64,000 nt of DNA from assembly GCA_025210375.1 (NCBI GenBank), contig JAOASB010000051.1:1-64000 (forward strand). Direction: 5' to 3'. Positions 38,000-46,763 of the stretch are shown one piece after another. A model generated the notes under the pieces. That model worked only from the letters and a program-made list of their open reading frames with translations. It was not told the DNA's origin and did no database searches. A program made the translations under genes and the position numbers. Origin of the DNA: Maledivibacter sp. (GTDB taxonomy: Bacteria; Bacillota; Clostridia; Peptostreptococcales; Caminicellaceae). How positions within the stretch are numbered: position 1 is the first letter of the stretch; the number at the start of each line of letters is the position of its first letter.

Positions 38000-38785
38000 T
38001 TATGATTTTCTTATTATTTTTACATCAAATTCTTTAATGGCTTCCCTTGCTAAATCAGTTATAACCGTTCTATCTCCAAGTATGATTTTTTGCTTGTTTT
38101 GACTGGCTTTTACTATGTCCTCTCTAGTGATAACCTTCTTATTTAAGGATATTTCTGAATCCCTAGTTACCTTCATAACAGCATTGTTATCAGTAATATT
38201 TTCTTTGCCCATAATGGAATTAAATAATTGATAGGAATCTACTAATATAATTCCATATTCTTTCATTGTTTTCATGTAATCCTTTAATCTATCCATATAT
38301 TTTGTTGGTATTTTATTAAAACCTAAACTTGGCCTTATGGGATTTTCTAAGTCGCAGGCATCCTTTACTGCAAATATTTCAATCCCCTTCATAATTGCCC
38401 TCGAAACAATGTTGGTGGTTAATGTATCCGATATACATAGGGCTATTTTAGCGGCTGAATTCATTGTCAAAGTTGGTAATATCAATAGGTCTATATTAGC
38501 CATAAGCTTATTTACATCCTCGACTTCACTTTCCCTATAAACTGTATCCACTGCTAAATTATCCTTTATCAACTCAGGAGTTAGTATTTTTTCTGCTGAC
38601 TTTGATAAAACAACATTCAATCGATAGTCATTATCTAGAAGCCTTTTTATCTGCTTAATTGATTCATTAAAGCCTATAGTTCCTCCTGTAAATATTACTA
38701 ATGCATTCTTAGGTGGACTTTTTAGCCTATTAAAAACTTCCTCCACTATAAGATTAATCATTTCATCAAGATTCAAGATTTCCAC
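38000..38785 (-). CDS. pduM: PduM-like protein with flavoprotein-type domain
   Basis: A 261-residue protein in the pduM position between pduL and pduN. An N-terminal amphipathic helix (MINLIVEEVFNRLKSP) looks like an encapsulation peptide. Residues 28-170 resemble the flavoprotein (phosphopantothenoylcysteine decarboxylase-like) fold: ALVIFTGGTIGFNESIKQI, VDLLILPTLTMNSAAKIAL. The last 60 residues (KVITREDIVKA, DRTVITDLAREAIKEFDVKI) align in character with the C-terminus of Salmonella PduM, which is only about 160 residues. PduM is needed for microcompartment assembly. The flavin-binding role is inference. Confidence 0.7.
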   Translation of the reverse strand: MEILNLDEMINLIVEEVFNRLKSPPKNALVIFTGGTIGFNESIKQIKRLLDNDYRLNVVLSKSAEKILTPELIKDNLAVDTVYRESEVEDVNKLMANIDLLILPTLTMNSAAKIALCISDTLTTNIVSRAIMKGIEIFAVKDACDLENPIRPSLGFNKIPTKYMDRLKDYMKTMKEYGIILVDSYQLFNSIMGKENITDNNAVMKVTRDSEISLNKKVITREDIVKASQNKQKIILGDRTVITDLAREAIKEFDVKIIRKS

Positions 38786-38878
38786 CTCACTTCATAAAAT
38801 CTAAAAGGGGTATAAAATAAGTCTTAACAGCTTCACTGTATTTGTTCAAATCTAGTAAAGCTGCAAGCTCTTAGTTTA

Positions 38879-39523
38879 TTAAGCTTCTATCATTACCGTG
38901 TCCCCATTGGAAAGCATAGCTGCATTTGCTTCATCGGTATCAATATGCATCTCTAAAGCATAATTATCCGATACTCTGACTAAAACATTATAGAACTTCA
39001 CCCTTCTAATACCATTGGTAACCACATCAACCATTGAATTATTCTTATAGCCATATCTTTCGGCATATTCCCTGGGCATATGAATATGTCGTAGGGCCGC
39101 TATTACACCTTTATCCTTTTCTATATGGCCCTTAGGCCCTTTAAGGATCATACCAGGAGTCCCATTTATTTTTCCCGATTCTCTAACCGGTGGCTTTATT
39201 CCTAGCTTGAATCCATCGGTTACCGATAACTCCAATTGTGTTGTATCCCTAAGGGGTCCAAGTACTCTTATGTTTTCCAGTCTCCCCTTTGGCCCCATGA
39301 CACTTACAGTTTCTTTAGCAGCAAATTGTCCTGGCTGCTTCAAAGCTTTTAGCTTGGTTAGCTTATATCCCCTTCCAAATAGTGCTTCAAGATCCCCTTT
39401 ACTAAGATGAATATGTCTGTTTGAAATACCAATGGATATATTTTTATCATCATTGCCTTGCCTCAGTCTATTTAAGACCTCAACTACTATCTTCTTCATG
39501 GTTTCTTGATCCATTTCAATCAT
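38879..39523 (-). CDS. pduL: Phosphotransacylase PduL
   Basis: A 214-residue acyl-CoA:phosphate transacylase, unrelated to Pta, that turns propionyl-CoA into propionyl-phosphate and recycles CoA inside the organelle. The N-terminal helix METMKKIVVEVLNRLRQ-like segment (from MDQETMKKIVVEVLN) is an encapsulation signal. Two PduL beta-barrel halves carry the zinc ligands: SNRHIHLS, RHIHMPREYAERYG, and LEMHIDTDEANAAML. AAGGAG lies 9 bases before the ATG. It follows pduJ by 25 bp. Confidence 0.95.
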   Translation of the reverse strand: MIEMDQETMKKIVVEVLNRLRQGNDDKNISIGISNRHIHLSKGDLEALFGRGYKLTKLKALKQPGQFAAKETVSVMGPKGRLENIRVLGPLRDTTQLELSVTDGFKLGIKPPVRESGKINGTPGMILKGPKGHIEKDKGVIAALRHIHMPREYAERYGYKNNSMVDVVTNGIRRVKFYNVLVRVSDNYALEMHIDTDEANAAMLSNGDTVMIEA

Positions 39524-39548
39524 AGGGATATTCTCCTTCCCAAGATTT

Positions 39549-39830
39549 CTATTCCTTGTCTAATTTGGGCAATATTTTTTCTGTATCCATATGGGGTCTA
39601 GCTATAACATGAACAGAAACTAGCTCTCCAACCTTTTCAGCTGCAGTGGCTCCAGAATCCGTTGCGGCTTTGACAGCCCCTACATCGCCCCTTACCATAA
39701 CAGTAACTAATCCTGATCCGATTTTCTCATATCCTAGTAAAGTTACATTTGCGGATTTTACCATTGCATCCGCCGCCTCAATTGCACCTACTAAACCTTT
39801 AGTTTCTACCATCCCTAATGCATCTCTCAT
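39549..39830 (-). CDS. pduJ: Hexameric shell protein PduJ/PduA type
   Basis: A 93-residue single BMC-domain protein forming hexameric shell tiles. It begins ALGMVETKGLVGAIEAADAM. The pore loop is YEKIGSGLVT with the usual Ser at the pore. It ends VHVIARPHMDTEKILP. It is more like PduA/PduJ than any other BMC class. Placed downstream of pduK, three bp apart, so it is called PduJ by position. Confidence 0.88.
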   Translation of the reverse strand: MRDALGMVETKGLVGAIEAADAMVKSANVTLLGYEKIGSGLVTVMVRGDVGAVKAATDSGATAAEKVGELVSVHVIARPHMDTEKILPKLDKE

Positions 39831-39833
39831 TGA

Positions 39834-40361
39834 CTACTCCTCCTTTTTTTCTTTTTTATAATTGATACAAAGCTTTCTTGGTTCCCCCTTTTTCCTAGGA
39901 CAAAGGGGATCTCCACATAGATTACATATCTCCCTTTGGTTTTTATATTGTTTTTCTATATTTTCAGATTCATCCTGTGATCCTACTACTTCAATTTTTT
40001 CTACCAACTTGGATTTTGATTCTTGTATTTCTTCAATATTCTGGAGTTTATTTTCTTCACTTTTCTTTAATATTCCAACGGTTTCCTCGGTTACTATTAA
40101 TTTTTCTAATTCCACATGGGGTCTTGGTATAACCTGCTTACTCCACACCTTACTAACCTTCTGGGCAGCAATACACCCTGCCCTAACTGCAGCTTTAACA
40201 GCACCCACATTTCCTTCTATTTTGATTGTGACCAATCCTCCGCCTTTGCTTAGTTCATATCCTAGTAGCCTAATATTTGCTGATTTTACTGCAGTATCGG
40301 CAGCTTCTATTGCGGCAGCAAGACCTACAGTTTCAATAATCCCCAAAGCAAGCTTAGACAA
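39834..40361 (-). CDS. pduK: Shell protein PduK with Cys-rich C-terminal extension
   Basis: About 90 residues of BMC domain (LALGIIETVGLAAAIEAADT, pore loop SKGGGLVT) are followed by a charged linker and a cysteine cluster (CNLCGDPLCP, then KLC) that resembles a small metal or Fe-S site, as in PduK. The start is assigned to TTG at 40361 because AGGAGG lies 8 bases upstream; the in-frame GTG at 40368-40370 is inside that ribosome site. It gives 175 residues. PduK precedes PduJ here, the reverse of Salmonella. Confidence 0.85.
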   Translation of the reverse strand: MSKLALGIIETVGLAAAIEAADTAVKSANIRLLGYELSKGGGLVTIKIEGNVGAVKAAVRAGCIAAQKVSKVWSKQVIPRPHVELEKLIVTEETVGILKKSEENKLQNIEEIQESKSKLVEKIEVVGSQDESENIEKQYKNQREICNLCGDPLCPRKKGEPRKLCINYKKEKKEE

Positions 40362-40454
40362 GGAGAACACCTCCTTTAAAACGATTTACTTACCTCTAAA
40401 TTCATCTTAGAATACTCTTTATTTGCTTATTTCTATATTTCTCAAACTAGCCCT

Positions 40455-40805
40455 TTAATCCATATCCTTAAAGGGTACTCCCTTTACAAGCCTAGCGGCA
40501 TTTGAACCTAATAATCTCAAACTGTTGTGTTGGATATTTGCATTTATCCTAAATAAGGGTCTATCCCTTTTAAGCTTTACGTGGTGAAGAGTGACATAAC
40601 CATCATGGCAAATTCCTAATCCCACATCCAATCTGGATTCTTCAGCAGCCTTAAAGCTGTATACCATAGAGGATTCTCCATCCATGCCCTTTATCTCATA
40701 GGGGATTCCCTCTTCTTCAATTCCCAATAGCAGGTCATGGAAGAAACTGATATCTCCTATTCTAGAATCATAATAAATCTTTATTGCGGACTTATTGTTT
40801 TTCAT
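40455..40805 (-). CDS. pduH: Diol dehydratase reactivase small subunit PduH
   Basis: A 116-residue subunit of the ATP-driven reactivase that swaps damaged cobalamin out of diol dehydratase. It resembles the dehydratase beta subunit: IKIYYDSRIGD, IEEEGIPYEI, LDVGLGICHDGYVTLHH. Its ATG overlaps the pduG stop by 4 bp, the usual coupling of this pair. Ninety-three bp separate it from pduK. Confidence 0.93.
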   Translation of the reverse strand: MKNNKSAIKIYYDSRIGDISFFHDLLLGIEEEGIPYEIKGMDGESSMVYSFKAAEESRLDVGLGICHDGYVTLHHVKLKRDRPLFRINANIQHNSLRLLGSNAARLVKGVPFKDMD

Positions 40806-42631
40806 ATATCATCTACCTCTTCCTTGTATCCCAATACCAATCCCGTTGCAACAGCATTTCTAGGCCCTTGACTTCCTCTTATATTGCCTCTGCCTGCCAC
40901 TACCCCATATTTTGAAAGTGCATCTGTAACTAATTGTGGAATTTCAAAATCTAGGGCTGAACCCCCTACTAAAACAACATGCTCTATTTCTCTTATATTT
41001 CCAGTGGGGCATACCATTGTTAAAGCCCTAATGGCATTAGTTACAAATACCTTTTCCTTGGCTGTCCTCCTGATATACTTAATTCTTTCTAAGGAATGCT
41101 GCCCTGGTATTGGAATCATTGTATCTTCCTTCAATATTACGACCCTGGCAAATACCTTTGGATCAAGGGTATTTTCAAAGAACTGAACTGACCCGTCTTC
41201 ATGTCTTATATGGAAAAGACTCTCGACCTTTGCCAAGGGGTACTTCTTTATATCCTCGGAAAGATCAAAATTCTCTAACCCAAGTTCTGAATTTATAAGC
41301 ATAGTGACCATATTACCAGCACCGGCTAAATGAATAGAACTGATTTTTCTATCCTTACTTATAAATGATGCGTCGGTGGAACCTGCACCCATGTCTATTA
41401 TAGCTAAAGGCGTATTGGTTCCAGGGGTTGTTAAAGCCCCTCTTATTGCCATATCAGCCTCTACCCCACCTACCTCTACAGTCACATCTATTGTTTTTTT
41501 AAGTTCATCGGCTATCATTTGCATTTGTAACTTATCCGCCTTTACCATAGCTGCTATTCCAACGGCATTTTCCATAGAAAATTCACCGGCGAGTCCTCCC
41601 TTTACTATCTGGGGAACAAAGGTATCGACAGCAAGGAGGTCTTGTATTTTTATAGAATTAGGATGTTGTTTTGTTAAATCCGACATAACCTGTCTAACCC
41701 TCTCAAGCATTCCTCCCGCATTAGTCCCGGGCTCACCCTTCACATCTTCTATGGGGGCACAAGTACTTAAAACCTTCATTATGGTCTTGGAACCTTCATC
41801 TATATCTATGATTTTCTTCCTTTTTTCTCCTATTATCTGTATTTTACCGGCCGGTATCCTTCTTTCCTTAACATCCCCCTTAGGTGTCTTTATAACAACA
41901 GCTGATCTGTTTCCAATTAACGCCCTGGCTATTGGAACTATCATCTTAGTTTCCTTGGAACTTAATTCAAATACTGTGGCTATGCCATAGGGATTTGAAA
42001 GTACTTCTACTACACCTCCAACCGGTGCCACTTCTATGGATGCCCTCATTTCTAAGGGTACTTTACTTAAAAGTGTTACTTCATCTACTATCGGTATAGT
42101 CTTACTGAGTCTATTTGCTATTAGAACCCCATCATCTTTTTGTACAATTGCCCCCTGTAGGTCTACTCCATTTTTTACTGCCCTATTTATTAGTGAAGCT
42201 GCATCGCTAAAATCAATTTCCTTTGGAATCAAAACTATTATGGGCTTATCTTCTTCTACTAAATTGAGATCTTTTATTGATACAGTATATCCTACCCCTA
42301 AACCTATACCCCCAGGGGTTGAAGGATTATGTCCTATCATAGTTGATTCAGTGATAATTGTTTCTGTTATGGTTTCCATGGCAACATCTCCAATAACTGG
42401 AGCGGCTTCATTTATCCTTATTAAATCTAAGTCCCCTATACTATATCCAGCTTTCTCTAAGGACTTTTTTAACGAGGAAAATACACCATGAATATTTTCT
42501 CTTGTTCCCTTTATGCCCGATGTCTTGACAATACCACTAGACAAAAACTCAATCTTCGTATTTTCCTTTAAACTTGCTAATGCTGTTTCTGTTGTAGCAT
42601 TACCAATATCTATTCCAGCAATTAGTTTCAT
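40802..42631 (-). CDS. pduG: Diol dehydratase reactivase large subunit PduG
   Basis: A 609-residue ATPase subunit with an actin/Hsp70-like fold. Nucleotide-binding pieces are IAGIDIGNATTETAL at the N-terminus, AIIDMGAGSTDASF in the second half and HVVLVGGSALDFEIPQL near the end. The length equals characterised DdrA/PduG proteins. It acts with PduH to release inactive cobalamin so fresh adenosylcobalamin can bind. It begins 3 bp after pduE, which suggests translational coupling. Confidence 0.96.
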   Translation of the reverse strand: MKLIAGIDIGNATTETALASLKENTKIEFLSSGIVKTSGIKGTRENIHGVFSSLKKSLEKAGYSIGDLDLIRINEAAPVIGDVAMETITETIITESTMIGHNPSTPGGIGLGVGYTVSIKDLNLVEEDKPIIVLIPKEIDFSDAASLINRAVKNGVDLQGAIVQKDDGVLIANRLSKTIPIVDEVTLLSKVPLEMRASIEVAPVGGVVEVLSNPYGIATVFELSSKETKMIVPIARALIGNRSAVVIKTPKGDVKERRIPAGKIQIIGEKRKKIIDIDEGSKTIMKVLSTCAPIEDVKGEPGTNAGGMLERVRQVMSDLTKQHPNSIKIQDLLAVDTFVPQIVKGGLAGEFSMENAVGIAAMVKADKLQMQMIADELKKTIDVTVEVGGVEADMAIRGALTTPGTNTPLAIIDMGAGSTDASFISKDRKISSIHLAGAGNMVTMLINSELGLENFDLSEDIKKYPLAKVESLFHIRHEDGSVQFFENTLDPKVFARVVILKEDTMIPIPGQHSLERIKYIRRTAKEKVFVTNAIRALTMVCPTGNIREIEHVVLVGGSALDFEIPQLVTDALSKYGVVAGRGNIRGSQGPRNAVATGLVLGYKEEVDDI

Positions 42632-42634
42632 AGC

Positions 42635-43165
42635 TTAACCTCTTTTCAACCTGTTTCTTTCCTCATAGACCTGGGCTGCCTCTTTGACAAAAGCACTGTT
42701 TATTTTGGCATCATATTTATTTTCAAGTTCATCGGCTATATCTAAAAGCTCCTGTTTAGTTGAACGATAAGGTCTTAGAGCATTATATATTTGAAGAATC
42801 CTATCATCGGGTATGGTTATGAGTTCCGCCGCTCTTCTTAGGTTTCTTGCGAATGCGTCCTTTCCTACAGACTCGGATATTTGTGCTTGTAGCTCTAAGG
42901 TCCGAGGAGATATTCTAACATCATCAGCCGTTATACTCCCATTCAAAACAGCATCTAGGGTTATATCCTGTAATTTTTTATTTGTTGGAGTCCTTACCAA
43001 TTCAGGTCTTTTCTCTGCCAATGGATAATCCTTATTTGCATCCATATGTCCTTTGTCATTTAGTAATTTCTCGTCTTTTATATCGGTTTCACCTTTTATG
43101 CCTTTATTCCCCATTGACATTATGACTTCTCTTACAATTTTTTCAATTATTTCTTTTTCGTTCAT
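42635..43165 (-). CDS. pduE: Propanediol dehydratase small subunit PduE
   Basis: A 176-residue gamma subunit of the B12-dependent diol dehydratase. The N-terminal helix (EKEIIEKIVREVIMSM) is an encapsulation-type signal. The conserved body includes YPLAEKRPELVRTPT, DDVRISPRTLELQAQ and FARNLRRAAELITIPDDRIL. It sits between pduD (14 bp) and pduG (3 bp). Confidence 0.95.
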   Translation of the reverse strand: MNEKEIIEKIVREVIMSMGNKGIKGETDIKDEKLLNDKGHMDANKDYPLAEKRPELVRTPTNKKLQDITLDAVLNGSITADDVRISPRTLELQAQISESVGKDAFARNLRRAAELITIPDDRILQIYNALRPYRSTKQELLDIADELENKYDAKINSAFVKEAAQVYEERNRLKRG

Positions 43166-43179
43166 TATTTCACCTCCAA

Positions 43180-43851
43180 TTATTTGAAGTTCACCTCTAA
43201 ATCCACAGGCTCTTTGTGTGATACTACATGCTCAGTTTCCTTTATATGTAAAAGGGCAGCTAAGGCTTGATACTTTGGTCTTGCCATTTGATCGTTTTTA
43301 GTGGGAACCGGGTTAGGTGACTCTCCCTTTGCATATTTTGCCGCATTTTTACCAATAGCTCTATAGTCCTCCAATGTTATTACTGGAGCTTGTGGGAAAA
43401 GTTCTAAATTGCTTAGTGGGAATAAATCCTTTTGATGAATTACTGTTGTTCCTTTGGATTGAATTCCTATGCCTATTCCTGAGCCACTTATTTTTGCCGC
43501 ATCATGGGCAATAAATGAAACATCCGATGTCCTATAAACCTTTATAATTCTGGCCTCTACCCCTTCTTCTTCAATGCCAGCAATAATCTCTCTCAACACC
43601 TTGGAATGTTCTATATCAGTGATGGTCTTTGTTTGGTATTTGCCAAATGCCGGTGCAACTCCAATTACGACTTCATTTGATTTAGTTCCCATATTTGAAC
43701 TTCCCTTTTCCTTCAATTCCAAGTCCTTACACTCTAAGTTAACTTTTTCAACCCCTATGCCATCATCAAATTTCATCTGATCTTCTTCCACATCGAATTC
43801 CATAATAATATCCTTGATTATTTTACGTAACATTTTTTCATCTAAATTCAT
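43180..43851 (-). CDS. pduD: Propanediol dehydratase medium subunit PduD
   Basis: A 223-residue beta subunit. The ATG at 43851 is chosen for its GAGGGGG ribosome site and because the protein then starts with the known encapsulation helix type (MNLDEKMLRKIIKDIIMEF). A longer frame from 43908 would overlap pduC. It carries GVAPAFGKYQTKTI, GIGIQSKGTTVIHQKDL and PVPTKNDQMARPKYQALAAL. It binds the lower part of the cobalamin together with PduC. Confidence 0.95.
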   Translation of the reverse strand: MNLDEKMLRKIIKDIIMEFDVEEDQMKFDDGIGVEKVNLECKDLELKEKGSSNMGTKSNEVVIGVAPAFGKYQTKTITDIEHSKVLREIIAGIEEEGVEARIIKVYRTSDVSFIAHDAAKISGSGIGIGIQSKGTTVIHQKDLFPLSNLELFPQAPVITLEDYRAIGKNAAKYAKGESPNPVPTKNDQMARPKYQALAALLHIKETEHVVSHKEPVDLEVNFK

Positions 43852-43879
43852 TACATAAACCCCCTCTCTACCATGGCTT

Positions 43880-45544
43880 TTATTCAAAATCTGAAGCTTT
43901 TCTTGCATTTTGAATATTTTTTATCTCATCCCATCTTTCTTGGCTAATTATATATCCGGTGCCGGGCCCAGCATAATCATTGGGTAGATTGACAGCACTT
44001 ATTACTTTGAAATCCTTATCCAAAATTGCTGAAGTATGAAGGTAATCTCCCGCAACCCTTTGCTTTAATAAGGATAGTACGCTATCGGCAACATCTTCAA
44101 AACCTTTATTATAAAGGGCTTTGACTATATCTATTCCCGTTATTCCCCTTGCCATCATATCTTCCGCTGCCTTAAGATCCTCTACCACATTTCGATCGGG
44201 CATATCCTTGCTTCCGTGGGCATAGGTTGCTGCCTCTACTTCTTCATCGGTAATCTGTGGGAGTTCAAGTTCATCAAATAATCCTTGAACAACCCTTGAA
44301 GCCTTATTTCTTACTTTAATGACTTCTTCCTCTGTAACCGGCCTAAGTCCTGCATCTATCTTTAAATCTCTCTGGATTATATTCCAATCATCATAATCCT
44401 CAGCATCCCAATTTGATCCTGCAAACATATTATCGTAATTTGGTGTAGAGCTATATCCAGAACAAATAAAATCAGTTCCAGGGGCCATCTGCATTAAGGA
44501 TCTAGCCACTCTTCTAAGGTCAGAATGGGTAAAGGTTTGATCATTACTTGATGCACATTCTAAATCCAGCATCATGGCAATTAGATTTTCAGCTAACACC
44601 GCCCTTATCCCTCCAGGTACTCCAGCGGGTACACCAATACAACTTACAGAACCATTTTGAGTTCCTTGAACACCTGCCCCCCTAGTTACATATAAGCATC
44701 TAGCCTCTAAGTAAAGCATTGATTTCCCCTCTGCATAACCCATCTGAACCTCAGAACCTGTTCCAGATGTAAATCGCATCTTTAACCCCCTTGATGCATA
44801 AGCAGAAGCCAAAAAAGATTTTGACCAAGGAGTATCGTCCCCATCTATAAAAACTGGCTCTGTACCGTAAACGGAAACTGTTTCGGCATAGGCTGTAAGT
44901 CCTCTCATTCCAAGAATTAATTCAGTAGCTTCCTCAACGGCACATTGGGTTAGAATTCCCGGTCTACCAACTTGAGCCCCCACCATTAACGCAAGGGCAT
45001 TAAATGGTGCATACCGTACAATACCCACTGTTGTTTCCTGTTCATCAAAGCCTCTAATTGCTGATTCAGCTGCATCAGCAGCTATTTGAACAGGATTATC
45101 CTTAAGGTTAGTTACATGACATTGATTGGATGGTCTTTTTCTTGCTCTCATCTTCTGAAGAGACATCATCATTTCCACAACATTCATATAACCTACTACC
45201 TCAACTATCTTAGCCGGGGTCATGGAAGTACTAAGCTTTACAATCTCTTCTCTAGGAACATTTACATCACAAAGCATCTTAGCAAGCTCTTGAGAATTCA
45301 TATCCATAACCTTTTCTGCATTTTCTAGATTAATTGCATAGTCTGCAACAAACCTATCTATCATATCAAATTCCTGTCTTTTCTTTCCATCTAACTCTAT
45401 TATCCTGCCATTTTCTATTTTCAAACTTGGCTGGGGATCGTTTGGACTATTCATTGCAATCAAGCCAACTTCTGCCCATTCTTCCACAAAACCATCTTGA
45501 TTTACTGGTCGCTCAGCTAAAACCTGAAAACGTTTGGATTTCAT
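43880..45544 (-). CDS. pduC: Propanediol dehydratase large subunit PduC
   Basis: The catalytic alpha subunit, 554 residues, the same as Salmonella PduC. It uses adenosylcobalamin radical chemistry to convert 1,2-propanediol to propanal, or glycerol to 3-hydroxypropanal. The ATG at 45544 has GGGAGG 8 bases upstream; an ATG two codons earlier is too close. Conserved TIM-barrel segments: ERPVNQDGFVEEW, MTPAKIVEVVGYMNVVEMMM, EQETTVGIVRYAPFNALAL, GDDTPWSKSFLASAYASRG and ECASSNDQTFTHSD. Overall similarity to known diol dehydratases is high along the whole length. Diol versus glycerol preference is not decidable by eye. Confidence 0.96.
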   Translation of the reverse strand: MKSKRFQVLAERPVNQDGFVEEWAEVGLIAMNSPNDPQPSLKIENGRIIELDGKKRQEFDMIDRFVADYAINLENAEKVMDMNSQELAKMLCDVNVPREEIVKLSTSMTPAKIVEVVGYMNVVEMMMSLQKMRARKRPSNQCHVTNLKDNPVQIAADAAESAIRGFDEQETTVGIVRYAPFNALALMVGAQVGRPGILTQCAVEEATELILGMRGLTAYAETVSVYGTEPVFIDGDDTPWSKSFLASAYASRGLKMRFTSGTGSEVQMGYAEGKSMLYLEARCLYVTRGAGVQGTQNGSVSCIGVPAGVPGGIRAVLAENLIAMMLDLECASSNDQTFTHSDLRRVARSLMQMAPGTDFICSGYSSTPNYDNMFAGSNWDAEDYDDWNIIQRDLKIDAGLRPVTEEEVIKVRNKASRVVQGLFDELELPQITDEEVEAATYAHGSKDMPDRNVVEDLKAAEDMMARGITGIDIVKALYNKGFEDVADSVLSLLKQRVAGDYLHTSAILDKDFKVISAVNLPNDYAGPGTGYIISQERWDEIKNIQNARKASDFE

Positions 45545-45574
45545 ACACATTTCCTCCCTTCAATCAGTTCATTA

Positions 45575-46375
45575 CTATATGTATGGAGTCGTAGTCGACG
45601 GTGCATCACCCGCCATAGCTTCTAGAAGCTGTAGTCCTATTTCCCTTGCAGCTATAAGGGATTGTCTAACCGCACCGGAATCTCCACTAACCATCAGAAT
45701 TGCTTCGTTTGAATAGCTTGTTCCCTCAGCCGGAGAACCATATCCCACAACTTCGACATTGGCTGCCTTTACCGCCGTATCTGCTATAAGAACACCTATT
45801 GCAGCTGGGGCTCCTACTATAAGTCCAAAGGATTTTCCGATAGGGGCATTAAATGCTTTGTTACATGCATAGCTTGCTCTGGCAGTATATTGAAACTCCA
45901 AATGCCCTGCATCGTTTGCATAAACATCCCCAAAGGTTCTGTCTAATTCCTTCAAAGTAACTTCCACTGCTCTCCTAGCATCGGATACATCTTCTGCTCC
46001 AAATATGATTAAGCAACCATGACCGGCTCCTCCCTTTGTATCCCTAGCTAATTCAATAGTGATAATTTCTGTATTAGTCGCCTTTACCGCTTCGTCAGCA
46101 GCCATAATATGAGGCCCTGCCCCCGTACGACCGCCAACAATACCTATGGAACGATACTTTTTATCCAGCTTCATGGCTTCGTGTAGATTATAATCTACAT
46201 TAGCAATAACCATCCCTATGGTGTCGCCAATTGCCGTTCCTACAAATTCCGTTAAGCCACAGGCCCTTGGTCCTTTATTGATTTCTATCTCTTGGCATTT
46301 CTTTTCTTCAATATTTGTTTCATTGACTTTCTTCATTACCTCTTCCATAATCTTATCCATTAAATTTTCCTTCAT
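45575..46375 (-). CDS. pduB: Trimeric shell protein PduB
   Basis: A 266-residue tandem-BMC protein, a major trimeric tile of the shell. The N-terminal tail (LMDKIMEEVMKKVNETN) is a helix of the encapsulation type; in Salmonella this region ties the shell to the enzyme core. The BMC halves begin at GLTEFVGTAIGDTIGMVI and GKSFGLIVGAPAAIGVLI. GGAGG lies 9 bases before the ATG. It lies 47 bp downstream of pduA. Confidence 0.94.
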   Translation of the reverse strand: MKENLMDKIMEEVMKKVNETNIEEKKCQEIEINKGPRACGLTEFVGTAIGDTIGMVIANVDYNLHEAMKLDKKYRSIGIVGGRTGAGPHIMAADEAVKATNTEIITIELARDTKGGAGHGCLIIFGAEDVSDARRAVEVTLKELDRTFGDVYANDAGHLEFQYTARASYACNKAFNAPIGKSFGLIVGAPAAIGVLIADTAVKAANVEVVGYGSPAEGTSYSNEAILMVSGDSGAVRQSLIAAREIGLQLLEAMAGDAPSTTTPYI

Positions 46376-46422
46376 TTATTTACACCTCCATAAATATTTG
46401 ATATCAGCGGTATCTTATATTT

Positions 46423-46698
46423 CTACTTTGTATGTAACATTTTTTCCACATCAGTATGTGGTCTTGGAATCACATGTATCGATACAACTTCTCCAACTTT
46501 TTGAGCCGCAGCAGCCCCCGCATCTGCAGCGGCCTTTACTGCTCCAACATCTCCCCTAACCATTACTGTCACCAGTCCGTGTCCAATTTTTTCGCAGCCA
46601 ATTAGTTGAACATTTGCAGCTTTAACCATTGCATCTGCAGCTTCAATTGATCCTACTAATCCTTTTGTTTCAACCATTCCTAGTGCCTCATTGCCCAT
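46423..46698 (-). CDS. pduA: Hexameric shell protein PduA
   Basis: A 91-residue single BMC-domain protein, the first gene of the operon. ALGMVETKGLVGSIEAADAM and HVIPRPHTDVEKML are nearly canonical. The pore loop reads CEKIGHGLVT, with His40 where PduA normally has Ser40, the residue lining the pore that admits propanediol. AAGGAGG lies 8 bases before the ATG. Sixty-five bp upstream begins the paired TATGCAA element. Confidence 0.93.
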   Translation of the reverse strand: MGNEALGMVETKGLVGSIEAADAMVKAANVQLIGCEKIGHGLVTVMVRGDVGAVKAAADAGAAAAQKVGEVVSIHVIPRPHTDVEKMLHTK

Positions 46699-46763
46699 AC
46701 TTTAATCCTCCTTTTTCAAATTTGTTCTATTTAGTAAAAACTTTGATTGCCATACTTTTATTT

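Noticed and set aside
41376..41990. A 204-codon plus-strand open frame opposite pduG
   Set aside because: Antisense shadow of a highly conserved gene, with no ribosome site and no recognisable protein family.
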